From Lachnospiraceae bacterium UBA7076 (lineage in GTDB: Bacteria > Bacillota > Clostridia > Lachnospirales > Lachnospiraceae), in contig DKZK01000018.1 of NCBI GenBank assembly GCA_002493625.1, forward strand, positions 464 through 18,172: DNA of 17,709 nucleotides, written 5' to 3'. This document shows positions 1-6,600 of this stretch, piece after piece (position 1 is the stretch's first letter; every line of letters starts with the position of its first letter). The notes under the pieces were generated by a model that was given only the letters and a program-made list of their open reading frames with translations, had not been told where the DNA came from and did not search any database. The translations under genes and the position numbers were made by a program.

Positions 1-43
1 TCCCTTTCCAGGGGAGCCCCTTCAACCGCTTGGGTACTTCTCC
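1..43 (-). tRNA. tRNA-Ser(GGA), 3' part missing at window edge
   Basis: Read on the minus strand this begins with the acceptor 5' strand GGAGAAG, then TA, a D-arm with the class II serine pattern, and an anticodon stem-loop whose loop CTGGAAA places GGA as anticodon, decoding UCC/UCU serine codons. The window ends just after the anticodon loop and stem, so the variable arm, T-arm and 3' end are not visible. It lies 43 nt downstream of a second serine tRNA and is probably co-transcribed with it from the promoter at 259-287. Confidence 0.9.
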
Positions 44-66
44 TTACAAGCGCTTGAATCAAACCA

Positions 67-82
67 CACTACATATGTAGTG
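67..82. repeat. 16-bp perfect palindrome between the tRNA-Ser genes
   Basis: The sequence CACTACATATGTAGTG is its own reverse complement. In the precursor transcript it would form a six-base-pair stem with an ATAT loop between the two tRNAs. A role as a processing landmark or a folding insulator is inference. Confidence 0.6.
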
Positions 83-86
83 CCAG

Positions 87-172
87 CGGAGAGAGAGGGA
101 TTCGAACCCTCGTGCCCTTGCGGACAAACGGTTTTCAAGACCGCCTCGTTATGACCACTTCGATACCTCTCC
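87..172 (-). tRNA. tRNA-Ser(TGA)
   Basis: A complete serine tRNA of 86 nt. The acceptor 5' strand GGAGAGG pairs with TCTCTCC at the other end with one G-U pair. The T-arm is GAGGG-TTCGAAT-CCCTC, there is a long class II variable arm, and the anticodon loop CTTGAAA gives anticodon TGA (positions 137-135), decoding UCA and probably other UCN codons. The discriminator base is G, as usual for serine. CCA is not encoded (the next bases are CTG), so it must be added by tRNA nucleotidyltransferase. Confidence 0.95.
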
Positions 173-230
173 ATACGATGTCCTCGATTTACGAAATAAA
201 TCAATGACATATTATTTTTTTTGCAATTAA

Positions 231-254
231 AAGTCGCTGTTTTGTCAGCGACTT
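231..254 (-). terminator. Hairpin between ispD and the tRNAs, possible weak terminator
   Basis: A perfect 9-bp stem, AAGTCGCTG / CAGCGACTT, with a six-base loop is followed on the minus strand by only four T residues before AATTGC. It lies downstream of ispD and could terminate or slow that transcript. It also covers the expected start site of the tRNA promoter, so a tRNA precursor would begin with nearly the whole hairpin. The weak T-run makes terminator strength doubtful. Confidence 0.5.
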
Positions 255-258
255 ACTA

Positions 259-287
259 ATAGTATCAAACTCATTGTTTCTTGTCAA
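259..287 (-). promoter_or_regulatory. Sigma-A-type promoter for the tRNA-Ser pair
   Basis: On the minus strand a consensus -35 box TTGACA (287-282) is followed after 17 nt by TACTAT (264-259). The start site would fall near 252, about 80 nt before the first tRNA. It lies just downstream of the ispD stop, so the tRNAs need not rely on readthrough from the ispD operon. Confidence 0.8.
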
Positions 288-309
288 CAATTTTTTGGAA
301 ATTTTCTAA

Positions 310-1173
310 TCAATTTTTCAAAAAATTTTCAGAAAGAATTTCAGCGATATTTATATCCTCAGGAGTAGTTATTTTTATATTTTCATAGCTCCCCAAAATC
401 ACCTTGGATTGAATGCCGGTATACATTTCCACAAGCATTGTATCATCCGTTATATCTGCCTTTTCATGAGTGTCTGCGACATTTTGCCCTGAATGCATTT
501 TTTCATATGCCGACATAATCAGTTTATATTCAAATGTCTGCGGCGTCTGAATCTGATAGAGAAATTTTCTGTCGGGCGTTTCAACGCCATTCATATTTTC
601 ATCAACTATTTTTATGGTGTCCTTTACGGGAACGCCAACTGTACAGGCTCCTGTATGAGCAGCACATGCAATGGATGAATTTATCATTTCATTTGTCACA
701 AATGGTCTTGCCCCGTCATGTATGAGCACAATCTGATTACCGCATACACCGGTTTGATTACAGCTTTCAAAGTTGTCAATTATATTATCACATGAAATAT
801 TTACATCTGCTTTAAGTATAGCTCCCACATTCCTCGGATGCTGCAAGTATTTCGTCGTAGAAATGTTTGCATCTTCTCTAAATATATCCCCCACAGCCAA
901 AAGTCCCTGATACACCGAGGCATATCTCTCCTGTCCGCCGGAAACTATACGCCTTACCTTGTCAAAACCGTATTTATTCACAATCTCATATCTGCAATAT
1001 TCCATGTCCTCATTTCTTGCAACCAGTACAATATCAGTTATATGCTCATTTTTTTGAAATGTGTCAAGTGAGTAAAAAATCACTTCCTTTCCATTAATAT
1101 GCATATACTGCTTTGCAACGTCGCTGTTCATGCGACTGCCGCTTCCGCCTGCAAGAATAATTGCAACTGCCAT
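310..1173 (-). CDS. ispD: 2-C-methyl-D-erythritol 4-phosphate cytidylyltransferase (IspD/TarI family)
   Basis: Predicted to transfer CMP from CTP to methylerythritol phosphate, the third step of the non-mevalonate isoprenoid pathway, in the cytosol. The N-terminal nucleotide-binding loop LAGGSGSRM is followed by a KQY element and later by VLIHDGARPF, VPVKDTIK, QTPQTF and a C-terminal ENIKITTPEDI segment, all typical of the family. I place the start at one of two adjacent ATGs (1176 or 1173), because AAGGAG lies just upstream; a longer reading frame from 1194 has no such site. Length is about 287 residues, against roughly 230 for the family. The excess is one block of about 50 residues between GLLAVGD and IVLIHDGARPF. 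TarI-type sugar-phosphate cytidylyltransferases share these motifs, so substrate is not proven. It follows tsaD by 24 nt. Confidence 0.88.
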   Translation of the reverse strand: MAVAIILAGGSGSRMNSDVAKQYMHINGKEVIFYSLDTFQKNEHITDIVLVARNEDMEYCRYEIVNKYGFDKVRRIVSGGQERYASVYQGLLAVGDIFREDANISTTKYLQHPRNVGAILKADVNISCDNIIDNFESCNQTGVCGNQIVLIHDGARPFVTNEMINSSIACAAHTGACTVGVPVKDTIKIVDENMNGVETPDRKFLYQIQTPQTFEYKLIMSAYEKMHSGQNVADTHEKADITDDTMLVEMYTGIQSKVILGSYENIKITTPEDINIAEILSENFLKN

Positions 1174-1200
1174 CATACTCTCCTTCTTCCACATCCCAAA

Positions 1201-2223
1201 TCAATAACCCGTCTCCCCAATTTTCAAATTAGGAACTGCATTTAAATCCCATCCGCTTCTTTTTCCATTTATAAAGTCATGAAATCCTGCAACTCCAATC
1301 ATGGCAGCGTTGTCAGTACAAAATACCGGTGACGGATAAACAAATTTAACGTTCTCTTTATTACACACATTTTCCATGCAGGCTCTAAGCATGCTGTTTG
1401 ACGCTACTCCGCCTGCAAGCGCAAGATATTCGCAGCCGTATTCCTTTGCTGCCCTCACTGAATTATCTGTGAGCACATCCACAACCGCCTGCTGAAAGGA
1501 AGCGGCAACATCCGCTTTATTAACCTCAATATGCTTCATCTCACATCCATTCAGGTAATTTAATACGGCTGATTTAAGACCGCTGAACGAAAAATCATAG
1601 GGCGCATCCTCCATAAATGCCCTTGGAAATGCAATTGCATCCGGATTTCCTTCCCTTGCGAGCTTATCAATCTTCGGTCCCCCCGGATAGCCTAAGCCTA
1701 TAGCTCTGGCAACCTTGTCAAAGGCTTCACCGGCAGCGTCGTCTCTCGTCCTGCCCACAATTTCAAATTCCGTATAATCCTTTACATATACTAAATGGGA
1801 ATGTCCGCCGGAGGCAACCATGCACATAAACGGTGGTTTTAAGTCTGTATTTTCTATATAATTTGCAGCTATGTGTCCCTCAATGTGATTTACGCCCACA
1901 AGAGGTTTATTTTTTGCATATGCAAGTGATTTTGCAAAGCTCACGCCGACTAACAGCGCGCCAACAAGTCCCGGTCCATATGTCACCGCAACTGCATCAA
2001 TATCATCCCATGTTACTCCCGCCTCACTGATTGCGGTCTGAACAACCTGATTAATTTTCTCAACATGCTTTCTTGAGGCAATTTCGGGAACGACGCCGCC
2101 ATACAGCTTATGCAGCTCTATCTGTGAATAAATTATATTTGATTTTACGTCTCGTCCATCCTTTACAATTGATGCGGCGGTTTCGTCACAGGAGGACTCT
2201 ATCGCTAAAATAATGGTACTCAT
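1201..2223 (-). CDS. tsaD: tRNA N6-threonylcarbamoyladenosine synthase catalytic subunit TsaD
   Basis: The catalytic subunit that, with TsaB and TsaE, transfers threonylcarbamoyl from threonylcarbamoyl-AMP to A37 of ANN-decoding tRNAs. The ASKHA-fold protein of 340 residues starts MSTIILAIESSCDETAAS. It carries the metal ligands H113 and H117 in HIEGH, the SGGHS phosphate loop at 138-142, GGPKIDKLA near 176 and the third metal ligand D304 in CTDNAAMIG. An in-frame extension of 19 residues from 2280 is rejected, because the family begins at this methionine and GGAGG sits 9 nt before it. That site lies inside the last codons of the upstream gene, whose stop is one base away, so the two are probably translationally coupled. 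Its partners tsaB and tsaE are about 2.7 kb away on the same strand. Confidence 0.97.
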   Translation of the reverse strand: MSTIILAIESSCDETAASIVKDGRDVKSNIIYSQIELHKLYGGVVPEIASRKHVEKINQVVQTAISEAGVTWDDIDAVAVTYGPGLVGALLVGVSFAKSLAYAKNKPLVGVNHIEGHIAANYIENTDLKPPFMCMVASGGHSHLVYVKDYTEFEIVGRTRDDAAGEAFDKVARAIGLGYPGGPKIDKLAREGNPDAIAFPRAFMEDAPYDFSFSGLKSAVLNYLNGCEMKHIEVNKADVAASFQQAVVDVLTDNSVRAAKEYGCEYLALAGGVASNSMLRACMENVCNKENVKFVYPSPVFCTDNAAMIGVAGFHDFINGKRSGWDLNAVPNLKIGETGY

Positions 2224-2224
2224 T

Positions 2225-2812
2225 TTACTGTCCTCCGCCCATTTGTGAATCACCCCATGCAAGTATTTTCCACTGTTCATTTTCCTTTACAAGCACATAC
2301 TGTATATATGCATAACCGCCCGAATCCTTTGTGTCAACCGTAATCTGAACCTCCATCGTTGCCATTTCCTTACCGTTTTGTTTGTAATGCTTTACCTGGC
2401 TTGCCTCGGGAAGTATGTAGGATTTGTACTTATATTTTTCTTTGCTCGTCTTTTCAATATTGCTTTTTAAGGATTTAAGCATGGCATCCTCGCTATTAAA
2501 ATTCAGAAGCTCTGTGGCATATAAATATCTTATCTGTTTATTTAATGTATATAAGTCATCGTCCGTAAGACTTTGTCCATAAAACACCTTAAAAAACCTG
2601 CAATGCATTTTTACCACATCCCTCGGCGTCTTTGGGTACTCATTCAGCATATCATGCTCTTTAAGCGCGGCAAGCTCATCAAGCTGCCTTTGGGTTTTTT
2701 GTTTAGCGGAGCGGTTGCTCAAATAATTAAAGTAAAACAAAATAAGTACAATACAAAGCACAGCTACCACAATTGACTTTATTGATATTCCTGATTTTTG
2801 TTTTTTTGCCAT
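2225..2812 (-). CDS. Membrane-anchored hypothetical protein with NTF2-like domain
   Basis: A 195-residue protein of unknown function. The N-terminus is lysine-rich (MAKKQKSGISIKS), followed by one hydrophobic segment at about residues 12-29, so it is likely a single-pass protein with most of the chain outside the membrane. A charged helical stretch at 35-60 leads into a domain ending in alternating strands (ATMEVQITVD, YAYIQYVLVKENEQWKILAWG), a pattern usual in NTF2-like/SnoaL-type domains. It may belong to a Lachnospiraceae DUF family, but I cannot name it with certainty. GGGAGG lies 9 nt before the ATG, within the 3' end of rnz. It is packed between rnz and tsaD, but no role in tRNA work can be inferred beyond co-transcription. 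Confidence 0.85.
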   Translation of the reverse strand: MAKKQKSGISIKSIVVAVLCIVLILFYFNYLSNRSAKQKTQRQLDELAALKEHDMLNEYPKTPRDVVKMHCRFFKVFYGQSLTDDDLYTLNKQIRYLYATELLNFNSEDAMLKSLKSNIEKTSKEKYKYKSYILPEASQVKHYKQNGKEMATMEVQITVDTKDSGGYAYIQYVLVKENEQWKILAWGDSQMGGGQ

Positions 2813-2816
2813 AATA

Positions 2817-3728
2817 TCAATCCTCCCTGAAATTAAGCTCCACGCTCATTCTGTCCTTTCCCATTTTTGCTCTTGGGAATATTTCCTTTACCTTATCCTC
2901 AAACTCTGCCGGTCTGGTAGTTGCAGGGCTGTAATGGGTAAGCCACATTTCTCCCACATCCGCCTGCCTTGCAAGCCTTGCAGCCTCATACATGGTCATG
3001 TGCTTGTGTTCCTTTGCCTTGTCGAGCTTTTCCTCCTCACCATACATTCCCTCACAGATAAATAAATCTGCATCCTTTGCCGCATGAACAATGGCGTCAA
3101 CAGGTCTTGTATCCGTACAGTATGTAAGCTTAAGTCCCTTACGGCTTTCGCCCATTACCATGTCACTTGTATATTCCTTTTCCTCATACACTACCCTTTC
3201 ACCCTTTTGCAGCCTGTTCCAGTACTGTACGGGAAGTCCAAGCTCCTTTGCCTTTTCCACATCAAATTTACCTGCCCTGTCAAGAATGATATTGTATCCG
3301 TAGCAGGTTACCCTGTGATTTACCTTAAACGCCTGAAGCTTAACGCCGCATATTTCTATTTCCTCACTGCTTTCGGAAAGCTCAATGAATTTTATGTCAA
3401 AGGGAAGCTCCGGCGCAATTATGCGAAGGGAATTAACCACCCTCTCAAGCCCCTTTGGTCCAATCATTGTAAGCGGCTCGGTTCGCTCTGCATTTCCCAT
3501 TGTAAGCAACAGTCCCGGCAGTCCGCTTATATGGTCTGCATGGAAGTGCGTTATGCATATTACGTCTATCGGCTTAAAGCTCCAGCCCTGAAGCCTTATT
3601 GAATTTTGTGTCCCCTCTCCGCAGTCAATTAATATATTGCTTCCGTTATATCTCACCATAAGCGACGTAAGCGCCCGGTAAGGCAGAGGCATCATTCCCC
3701 CTGTTCCAAGCAGACAGATATCTAACAT
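2817..3728 (-). CDS. rnz: Ribonuclease Z (tRNA 3' processing endonuclease)
   Basis: A metallo-beta-lactamase-fold nuclease that cleaves tRNA precursors after the discriminator base, which suits the CCA-less tRNA-Ser genes nearby. The 303-residue protein opens with LLGTGGMMPLP, then LIDCGEGTQ, the zinc motif HFHADH at 61-66, a further metal histidine in NHRVTCYGY, the aspartate in YCTDTRPV and a last histidine in LTHYSP. An upstream in-frame TTG at 3746 is not preferred, because GAGGG precedes the ATG at 3728 by 5 nt. The exosite arm is present (DVEKAKELGLP), but its usual glycine-proline segment reads VQYWNRLQKGE here, so tRNA contacts may differ. It follows the repeat element at 3765-3956; no clear promoter of its own was found. 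Confidence 0.95.
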   Translation of the reverse strand: MLDICLLGTGGMMPLPYRALTSLMVRYNGSNILIDCGEGTQNSIRLQGWSFKPIDVICITHFHADHISGLPGLLLTMGNAERTEPLTMIGPKGLERVVNSLRIIAPELPFDIKFIELSESSEEIEICGVKLQAFKVNHRVTCYGYNIILDRAGKFDVEKAKELGLPVQYWNRLQKGERVVYEEKEYTSDMVMGESRKGLKLTYCTDTRPVDAIVHAAKDADLFICEGMYGEEEKLDKAKEHKHMTMYEAARLARQADVGEMWLTHYSPATTRPAEFEDKVKEIFPRAKMGKDRMSVELNFRED

Positions 3729-3744
3729 TTCATCCCTCTTTTCC

Positions 3745-3765
3745 AAACATATTTGATAGACATAA
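3745..3765. repeat. Left copy of a 21-bp direct repeat flanking the MITE-like element
   Basis: This segment and 3964-3984 match at 20 of 21 positions in the same orientation; the one difference is G versus A at the eleventh base. They bracket the repeat element. They could be a large target duplication or a remnant of local duplication. Confidence 0.7.
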
Positions 3766-3956
3766 GCAAAACTCTATTTTCTCAGACATCCGTTGTACAA
3801 TATAGACAAATCAACGCATGGCACGCTTGCGCTACTTGTCGCTCGCAACGGTGCTAAGCTCGAAAAAACCTTGCTAAGCACCGGCGGCTCCAAAGTACCT
3901 TGCTTATGATATTGTCTATATTGTACAACTACATTTTGGAAATAATACATTTTGCT
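3765..3956. mobile_element. MITE-like interspersed repeat, copy 1
   Basis: A non-coding element whose core, 3792-3929, is bounded by a perfect 18-bp inverted repeat, GTTGTACAATATAGACAA and its complement. Outside the core, weaker inverted similarity continues to AGCAAAA (3765-3771) and TTTTGCT (3950-3956), giving about 192 bp. Inside are short stems, including GGTGCT...AGCACC around a TCGAAAAAAC loop, and the word GCTAAGC twice. A second copy at 11321-11525 is roughly 90% alike over the core. No transposase is encoded, so it would need to be moved in trans. Reading frames across it are fortuitous. It lies between the terminator of the zinc-ribbon gene and rnz. Confidence 0.8.
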
Positions 3957-3963
3957 CATCTCT

Positions 3964-3984
3964 AAACATATTTAATAGACATAA
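3964..3984. repeat. Right copy of a 21-bp direct repeat flanking the MITE-like element
   Basis: Matches 3745-3765 at 20 of 21 positions. It lies 8 bp beyond the right end of the repeat element and runs into the foot of the terminator hairpin at 3984-4044. Confidence 0.7.
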
Positions 3985-4044
3985 AACAAGGCTGCCGCAC
4001 CGACAATATTTATATCAAATATTCTTCGTGCGACAGCCCTGTTT
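3984..4044 (-). terminator. Long terminator hairpin after the zinc-ribbon gene
   Basis: The outer arms 3984-4002 and 4025-4044 pair through AAACA, GGCTG and CGCAC blocks with a few mismatches. An inner AATATTT / AAATATT stem (4005-4011 with 4017-4023) closes a five-base loop. On the minus strand the structure ends in TTGTTTTAT. It lies 25 nt after the stop of the small gene, so it should end that transcript and separate it from rnz. Confidence 0.75.
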
Positions 4045-4068
4045 ATAAATTTATATTATTTTTATATT

Positions 4069-4278
4069 TCAGACAAGCTCCGTATTATCCGTCACCTCAA
4101 CCGGCACCCTGAATGTTGCGGCAAGCTCATCCACACAGTTTTCGCACATAAAAAATTTGTAATTTTTTCCATCTTTTTTTGAAAAATACCCCCACTGCTT
4201 TGAAACCTCAAGGAAGTCCTCTCTCGGAATATCATTCACTATTTTTATTTCACGTCCGCACTTATTACATATTATCAT
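4069..4278 (-). CDS. Small zinc-ribbon-like protein, function unknown
   Basis: A 69-residue protein with two CxxC pairs, CNKC at residues 4-7 and CENC in the second half, spaced as in a treble-clef or zinc-ribbon fold. Between them is a hydrophilic stretch with WGYFSKKDGKNYKF. The start at 4278 is chosen over an in-frame ATG at 4314 because GGAGG precedes it by 8 nt. It has a -10 box upstream at 4368-4373 and a strong hairpin downstream, so it appears to be its own transcription unit. The metal-binding reading follows from the cysteines alone; a nucleic-acid or protein-interaction role would be a guess. Confidence 0.8.
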   Translation of the reverse strand: MIICNKCGREIKIVNDIPREDFLEVSKQWGYFSKKDGKNYKFFMCENCVDELAATFRVPVEVTDNTELV

Positions 4279-4367
4279 ATATAATTCCTCCAATATTGTG
4301 ATATTGCTGCACATTTACTCAGATTTCCGGTAATGCAGCGTTGTAGATTAAGCTCTTTGCCTATATC

Positions 4368-4396
4368 ATTATATTAGAGATTATTCGTTATTTAAA
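4368..4396 (-). promoter_or_regulatory. Probable promoter of the zinc-ribbon gene
   Basis: Minus strand TATAAT at 4373-4368, with TTTAAA 17 nt upstream at 4396-4391 as a weak -35 box. It sits in the 160-nt gap after rimI. Just beyond the rimI stop there is also an eight-base T run after an AT palindrome, which may weakly end the upstream operon. Confidence 0.45.
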
Positions 4397-4438
4397 TGCT
4401 GAATTGCTGGTATAAATGTAAATTGCTGTCAAAAAAAA

Positions 4439-4927
4439 TTAAAATTTTAATCCATACACAACTGCATCTTCTACAGGATTTCGATAATAGTCTTTTCTTA
4501 CATTTATCGCTTCATACCCAAGCTTTTCATACAACCCCCTTGCAGGAATATTTCCTGCCCTGACCTCAAGAAAATATGAGGCTGCACTTGTATTTTTTAA
4601 ATATTTTTTTAAGAGCCTGTGCCCTGCCCGCAATCTCCTTCGGTCAGGCACAACGGCTATTCTTAAAAGCTCGCTTTCATCACCTGTCACATTTGCAATC
4701 ATATAGCCCTCAAATATACTTAAATCACATTCATTTTCACATATTCCTGCAAGTCGCGCCCAAAAATCCGGACCTCCGTAAATCACCTTTTCGAATGGAT
4801 TTCCGCTTTTATCCAAGCCTGCAAAAACAAGCAGATTGTATTCCTTACTCAGGGTTTGCTCTATGCTCTGCTCAGACCATGCATCCGAAAAACATTCCTT
4901 TTCCAAATTAGCAATTTCCGTCAGCAT
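4439..4927 (-). CDS. rimI: Ribosomal-protein-alanine N-acetyltransferase RimI (GNAT)
   Basis: A GNAT-fold enzyme whose family acetylates the N-terminus of ribosomal protein S18 using acetyl-CoA; it is often found, as here, directly after tsaB. The C-terminal half is characteristic: ELLRIAVVP, then LEVRAGNIPARGLYEKLGYE and RKDYYRNPVEDAVVYGLKF. Two oddities stand out. The acetyl-CoA loop, usually RRxGxG, reads RRRLRAGHRLL, so the first glycine is replaced by arginine. And there is an extra block of about 30 residues near 39-70 (DKSGNPFEKV to NECDLS) before the central strands. Length is 162 residues, a little above the usual 140-155. The start overlaps the tsaB stop by 7 nt, implying coupling. 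Confidence 0.88.
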   Translation of the reverse strand: MLTEIANLEKECFSDAWSEQSIEQTLSKEYNLLVFAGLDKSGNPFEKVIYGGPDFWARLAGICENECDLSIFEGYMIANVTGDESELLRIAVVPDRRRLRAGHRLLKKYLKNTSAASYFLEVRAGNIPARGLYEKLGYEAINVRKDYYRNPVEDAVVYGLKF

Positions 4928-5625
4928 CCGGCTTTTTCCTCCCGTTCTCTTTCAGCCTGTGACTTTCTGAGATATATAGGATGGTGTTCCTCCGCCGGCT
5001 CCGTCATTCCTTTCGCATAATATACAGCCCCAAGCGCCGCAATTGATGCGGCCCGCTGTCTGTTCATATGCGCAGGCGCAAGCTTAAAATCAAATGTCGC
5101 ATTTTCCTCAATAATATCCTTATATACAGGAACGCCGTCGCCCAGAAATGTAACGGTTTTGTTCATAGACGCAAGCTCCGTAATCAAATCCTTTATATCA
5201 GCCGCCTTTTGCTCACAGATAACGACAAGCTCATCACCCTTAAATTCATAAATGCCTGTATAGACCTGATTTCTCCTTGCATCCATAATCGGACACACAA
5301 GCCCTTCCGCGCCCCAGAGGTTATATGCAAGTCCATGACAGGTGGGTACGGAAATTATATCCTTGGAAAGGGCAAGCCCCAAGCCCTTAACCGTTGCAGA
5401 GCCGATTCTGAGTCCCGTAAAGGAACCCGGTCCTGCCGCAACAGCAATAGCATCTATCTCCTCAAGGTCAAGCTCCGTCATTCTCACGATTTCATCTATC
5501 ATGGGGAGAAGCGTCTCCGAATGTGTCTTTTTAAAATTTACGTTATATTCCGCAAGGACTATATCATCTGCAACGACAGCAGCCCCTGCAACCATTCCCG
5601 AGCTGTCAATGCCAAGTATTTTCAT
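4921..5625 (-). CDS. tsaB: t6A biosynthesis protein TsaB
   Basis: A non-catalytic ASKHA-fold paralogue of TsaD that forms the TsaB-TsaD-TsaE complex making t6A37 in tRNA. The 234-residue chain begins MKILGIDSS, followed by SETLLPMIDEI and the family hallmark AVAAGPGSFTGLRIG near residues 62-76, then GLGLALSKDIISVPTCHGLAYN and the MDARRNQVYTGIYE segment. It ends with YLRKSQAEREREEK, a common TsaB tail. Its ATG overlaps the tsaE stop as ATGA, and its end overlaps rimI. GAGG lies about 10 nt before the start. Confidence 0.96.
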   Translation of the reverse strand: MKILGIDSSGMVAGAAVVADDIVLAEYNVNFKKTHSETLLPMIDEIVRMTELDLEEIDAIAVAAGPGSFTGLRIGSATVKGLGLALSKDIISVPTCHGLAYNLWGAEGLVCPIMDARRNQVYTGIYEFKGDELVVICEQKAADIKDLITELASMNKTVTFLGDGVPVYKDIIEENATFDFKLAPAHMNRQRAASIAALGAVYYAKGMTEPAEEHHPIYLRKSQAEREREEKAGC

Positions 5626-6062
5626 AAAATGCTAACCTCAATCCTTCTGTAATCAAAGCCTTTTTCCGCATCCTTTGCAATCACAACATTTATACAGTCC
5701 GAAGGAAGTATGTCCTTAATCAGCTCCGCCCATTCTATCAGACACACGCCGTCGCCGCCCACAAGGTCATGATAGCCTATATCGTCCATTTCCTCCTCGC
5801 TTCCTATACGGTACACATCAAAATGGTAAAATGGCATTCTTCCCTCATGATACTCCTTGAGTATGGTAAATGTAGGACTGCTTACCGGCTCATTTATTCC
5901 AAGTCCCTTTGCAAAGCCCTGTGAGAAAACTGTTTTGCCGGTGCCCAGATCCCCGTAAAGCGAGTACACCTGACCTCTTTCACACTCCCCGGCAAGCATT
6001 TCCCCAATATGAAACGTCTCCTCAGCGCTAAAGCTCTCAAATACCCTACAGTCCTTTTCCAC
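5622..6062 (-). CDS. tsaE: t6A biosynthesis ATPase TsaE
   Basis: The small P-loop ATPase that regulates turnover of the TsaB-TsaD complex in bacterial t6A synthesis. The Walker A motif GDLGTGKT lies at residues 37-44, followed by FSQGFAKGLGINEPVSSPTFTILKEY, then YHFDVYRI and LIEWAE, which are diagnostic. At 146 residues it has the usual length. The start codon is GTG (6062-6060), chosen because GAGG lies 7 nt upstream and the Walker A spacing fits. It overlaps the upstream YcxB-like gene by 17 nt and tsaB by 4 nt, so the three are translated from one message. Confidence 0.96.
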   Translation of the reverse strand: MEKDCRVFESFSAEETFHIGEMLAGECERGQVYSLYGDLGTGKTVFSQGFAKGLGINEPVSSPTFTILKEYHEGRMPFYHFDVYRIGSEEEMDDIGYHDLVGGDGVCLIEWAELIKDILPSDCINVVIAKDAEKGFDYRRIEVSIL

Positions 6063-6585
6063 TCTTATACCTCGCTAAATTCCGGCTTAACCGCGGTCTG
6101 TTTGCCGCTGTAAACTGGACAACAGACGCAATTATCTTGCCCCGTTCCGTTCCTAAATCGGAAAGCGGAATAACAAAGGCGTGCAGCCTGCTTGTATATA
6201 CTGCCAAAATCTTTCCCGTCATAAACAATCTGCAAATGTTTTCCCATGGAATTTCCTGAGACGCTTCCTCCTGACTTACCGTTATTCCCTTATCGGAAAA
6301 TGTGTAGTTCAGAGGTTTTTTATATGATGGACTTAACTTAAACTGCTGAAGCGCCTTAAACATAAGCATAAGCGGATTAATCACAAGGAAAATTCCCATA
6401 ACAATACCAAGAATAACCTTCTGCTTCCATGTTAAGCTCTGCCATCCAAAAACCATAAGCATAAGCGCACCAAATCCCAGTATAAGACCACTTATGCCCT
6501 GAAAGCCTCTGTAATACGTGTTCATTATGTAGCTGCATAAGGACTGATATGTCATTTTCACGGTTATTGTTTTTGTATTTACCAT
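6046..6585 (-). CDS. YcxB-like membrane protein, function unknown
   Basis: A 179-residue protein with a short N-terminal domain (TITVKMTYQSLCSYIMNTYYRG), two hydrophobic segments at about 30-50 and 57-77, and a soluble tail containing LNYTFSDKGITVSQEEASQEIPWENICRLF, then an AVYTSRLHAFVIPLSDL segment. The two-helix insertion followed by a PH-like beta-strand tail matches the YcxB-like family; its function is not known. GGAG sits 4-5 nt before the ATG. The start is 15 nt after the dCMP deaminase stop, and the end overlaps tsaE by 17 nt, so it is an operon member. Confidence 0.75.
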   Translation of the reverse strand: MVNTKTITVKMTYQSLCSYIMNTYYRGFQGISGLILGFGALMLMVFGWQSLTWKQKVILGIVMGIFLVINPLMLMFKALQQFKLSPSYKKPLNYTFSDKGITVSQEEASQEIPWENICRLFMTGKILAVYTSRLHAFVIPLSDLGTERGKIIASVVQFTAANRPRLSRNLARYKSGKGL

Positions 6586-6600
6586 AGCACTCCGTCCATT

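Noticed and set aside
22..210. 62-residue minus-strand reading frame at the left end
   Set aside because: It runs through both tRNA-Ser genes and is an artefact of tRNA sequence.
3084..3602. 172-residue plus-strand reading frame
   Set aside because: Antisense shadow of rnz.
3774..3959. 61-residue minus-strand reading frame in repeat copy 1
   Set aside because: It lies wholly inside the MITE-like element with no ribosome binding site; the matching stretch of copy 2 is not kept as the same protein.
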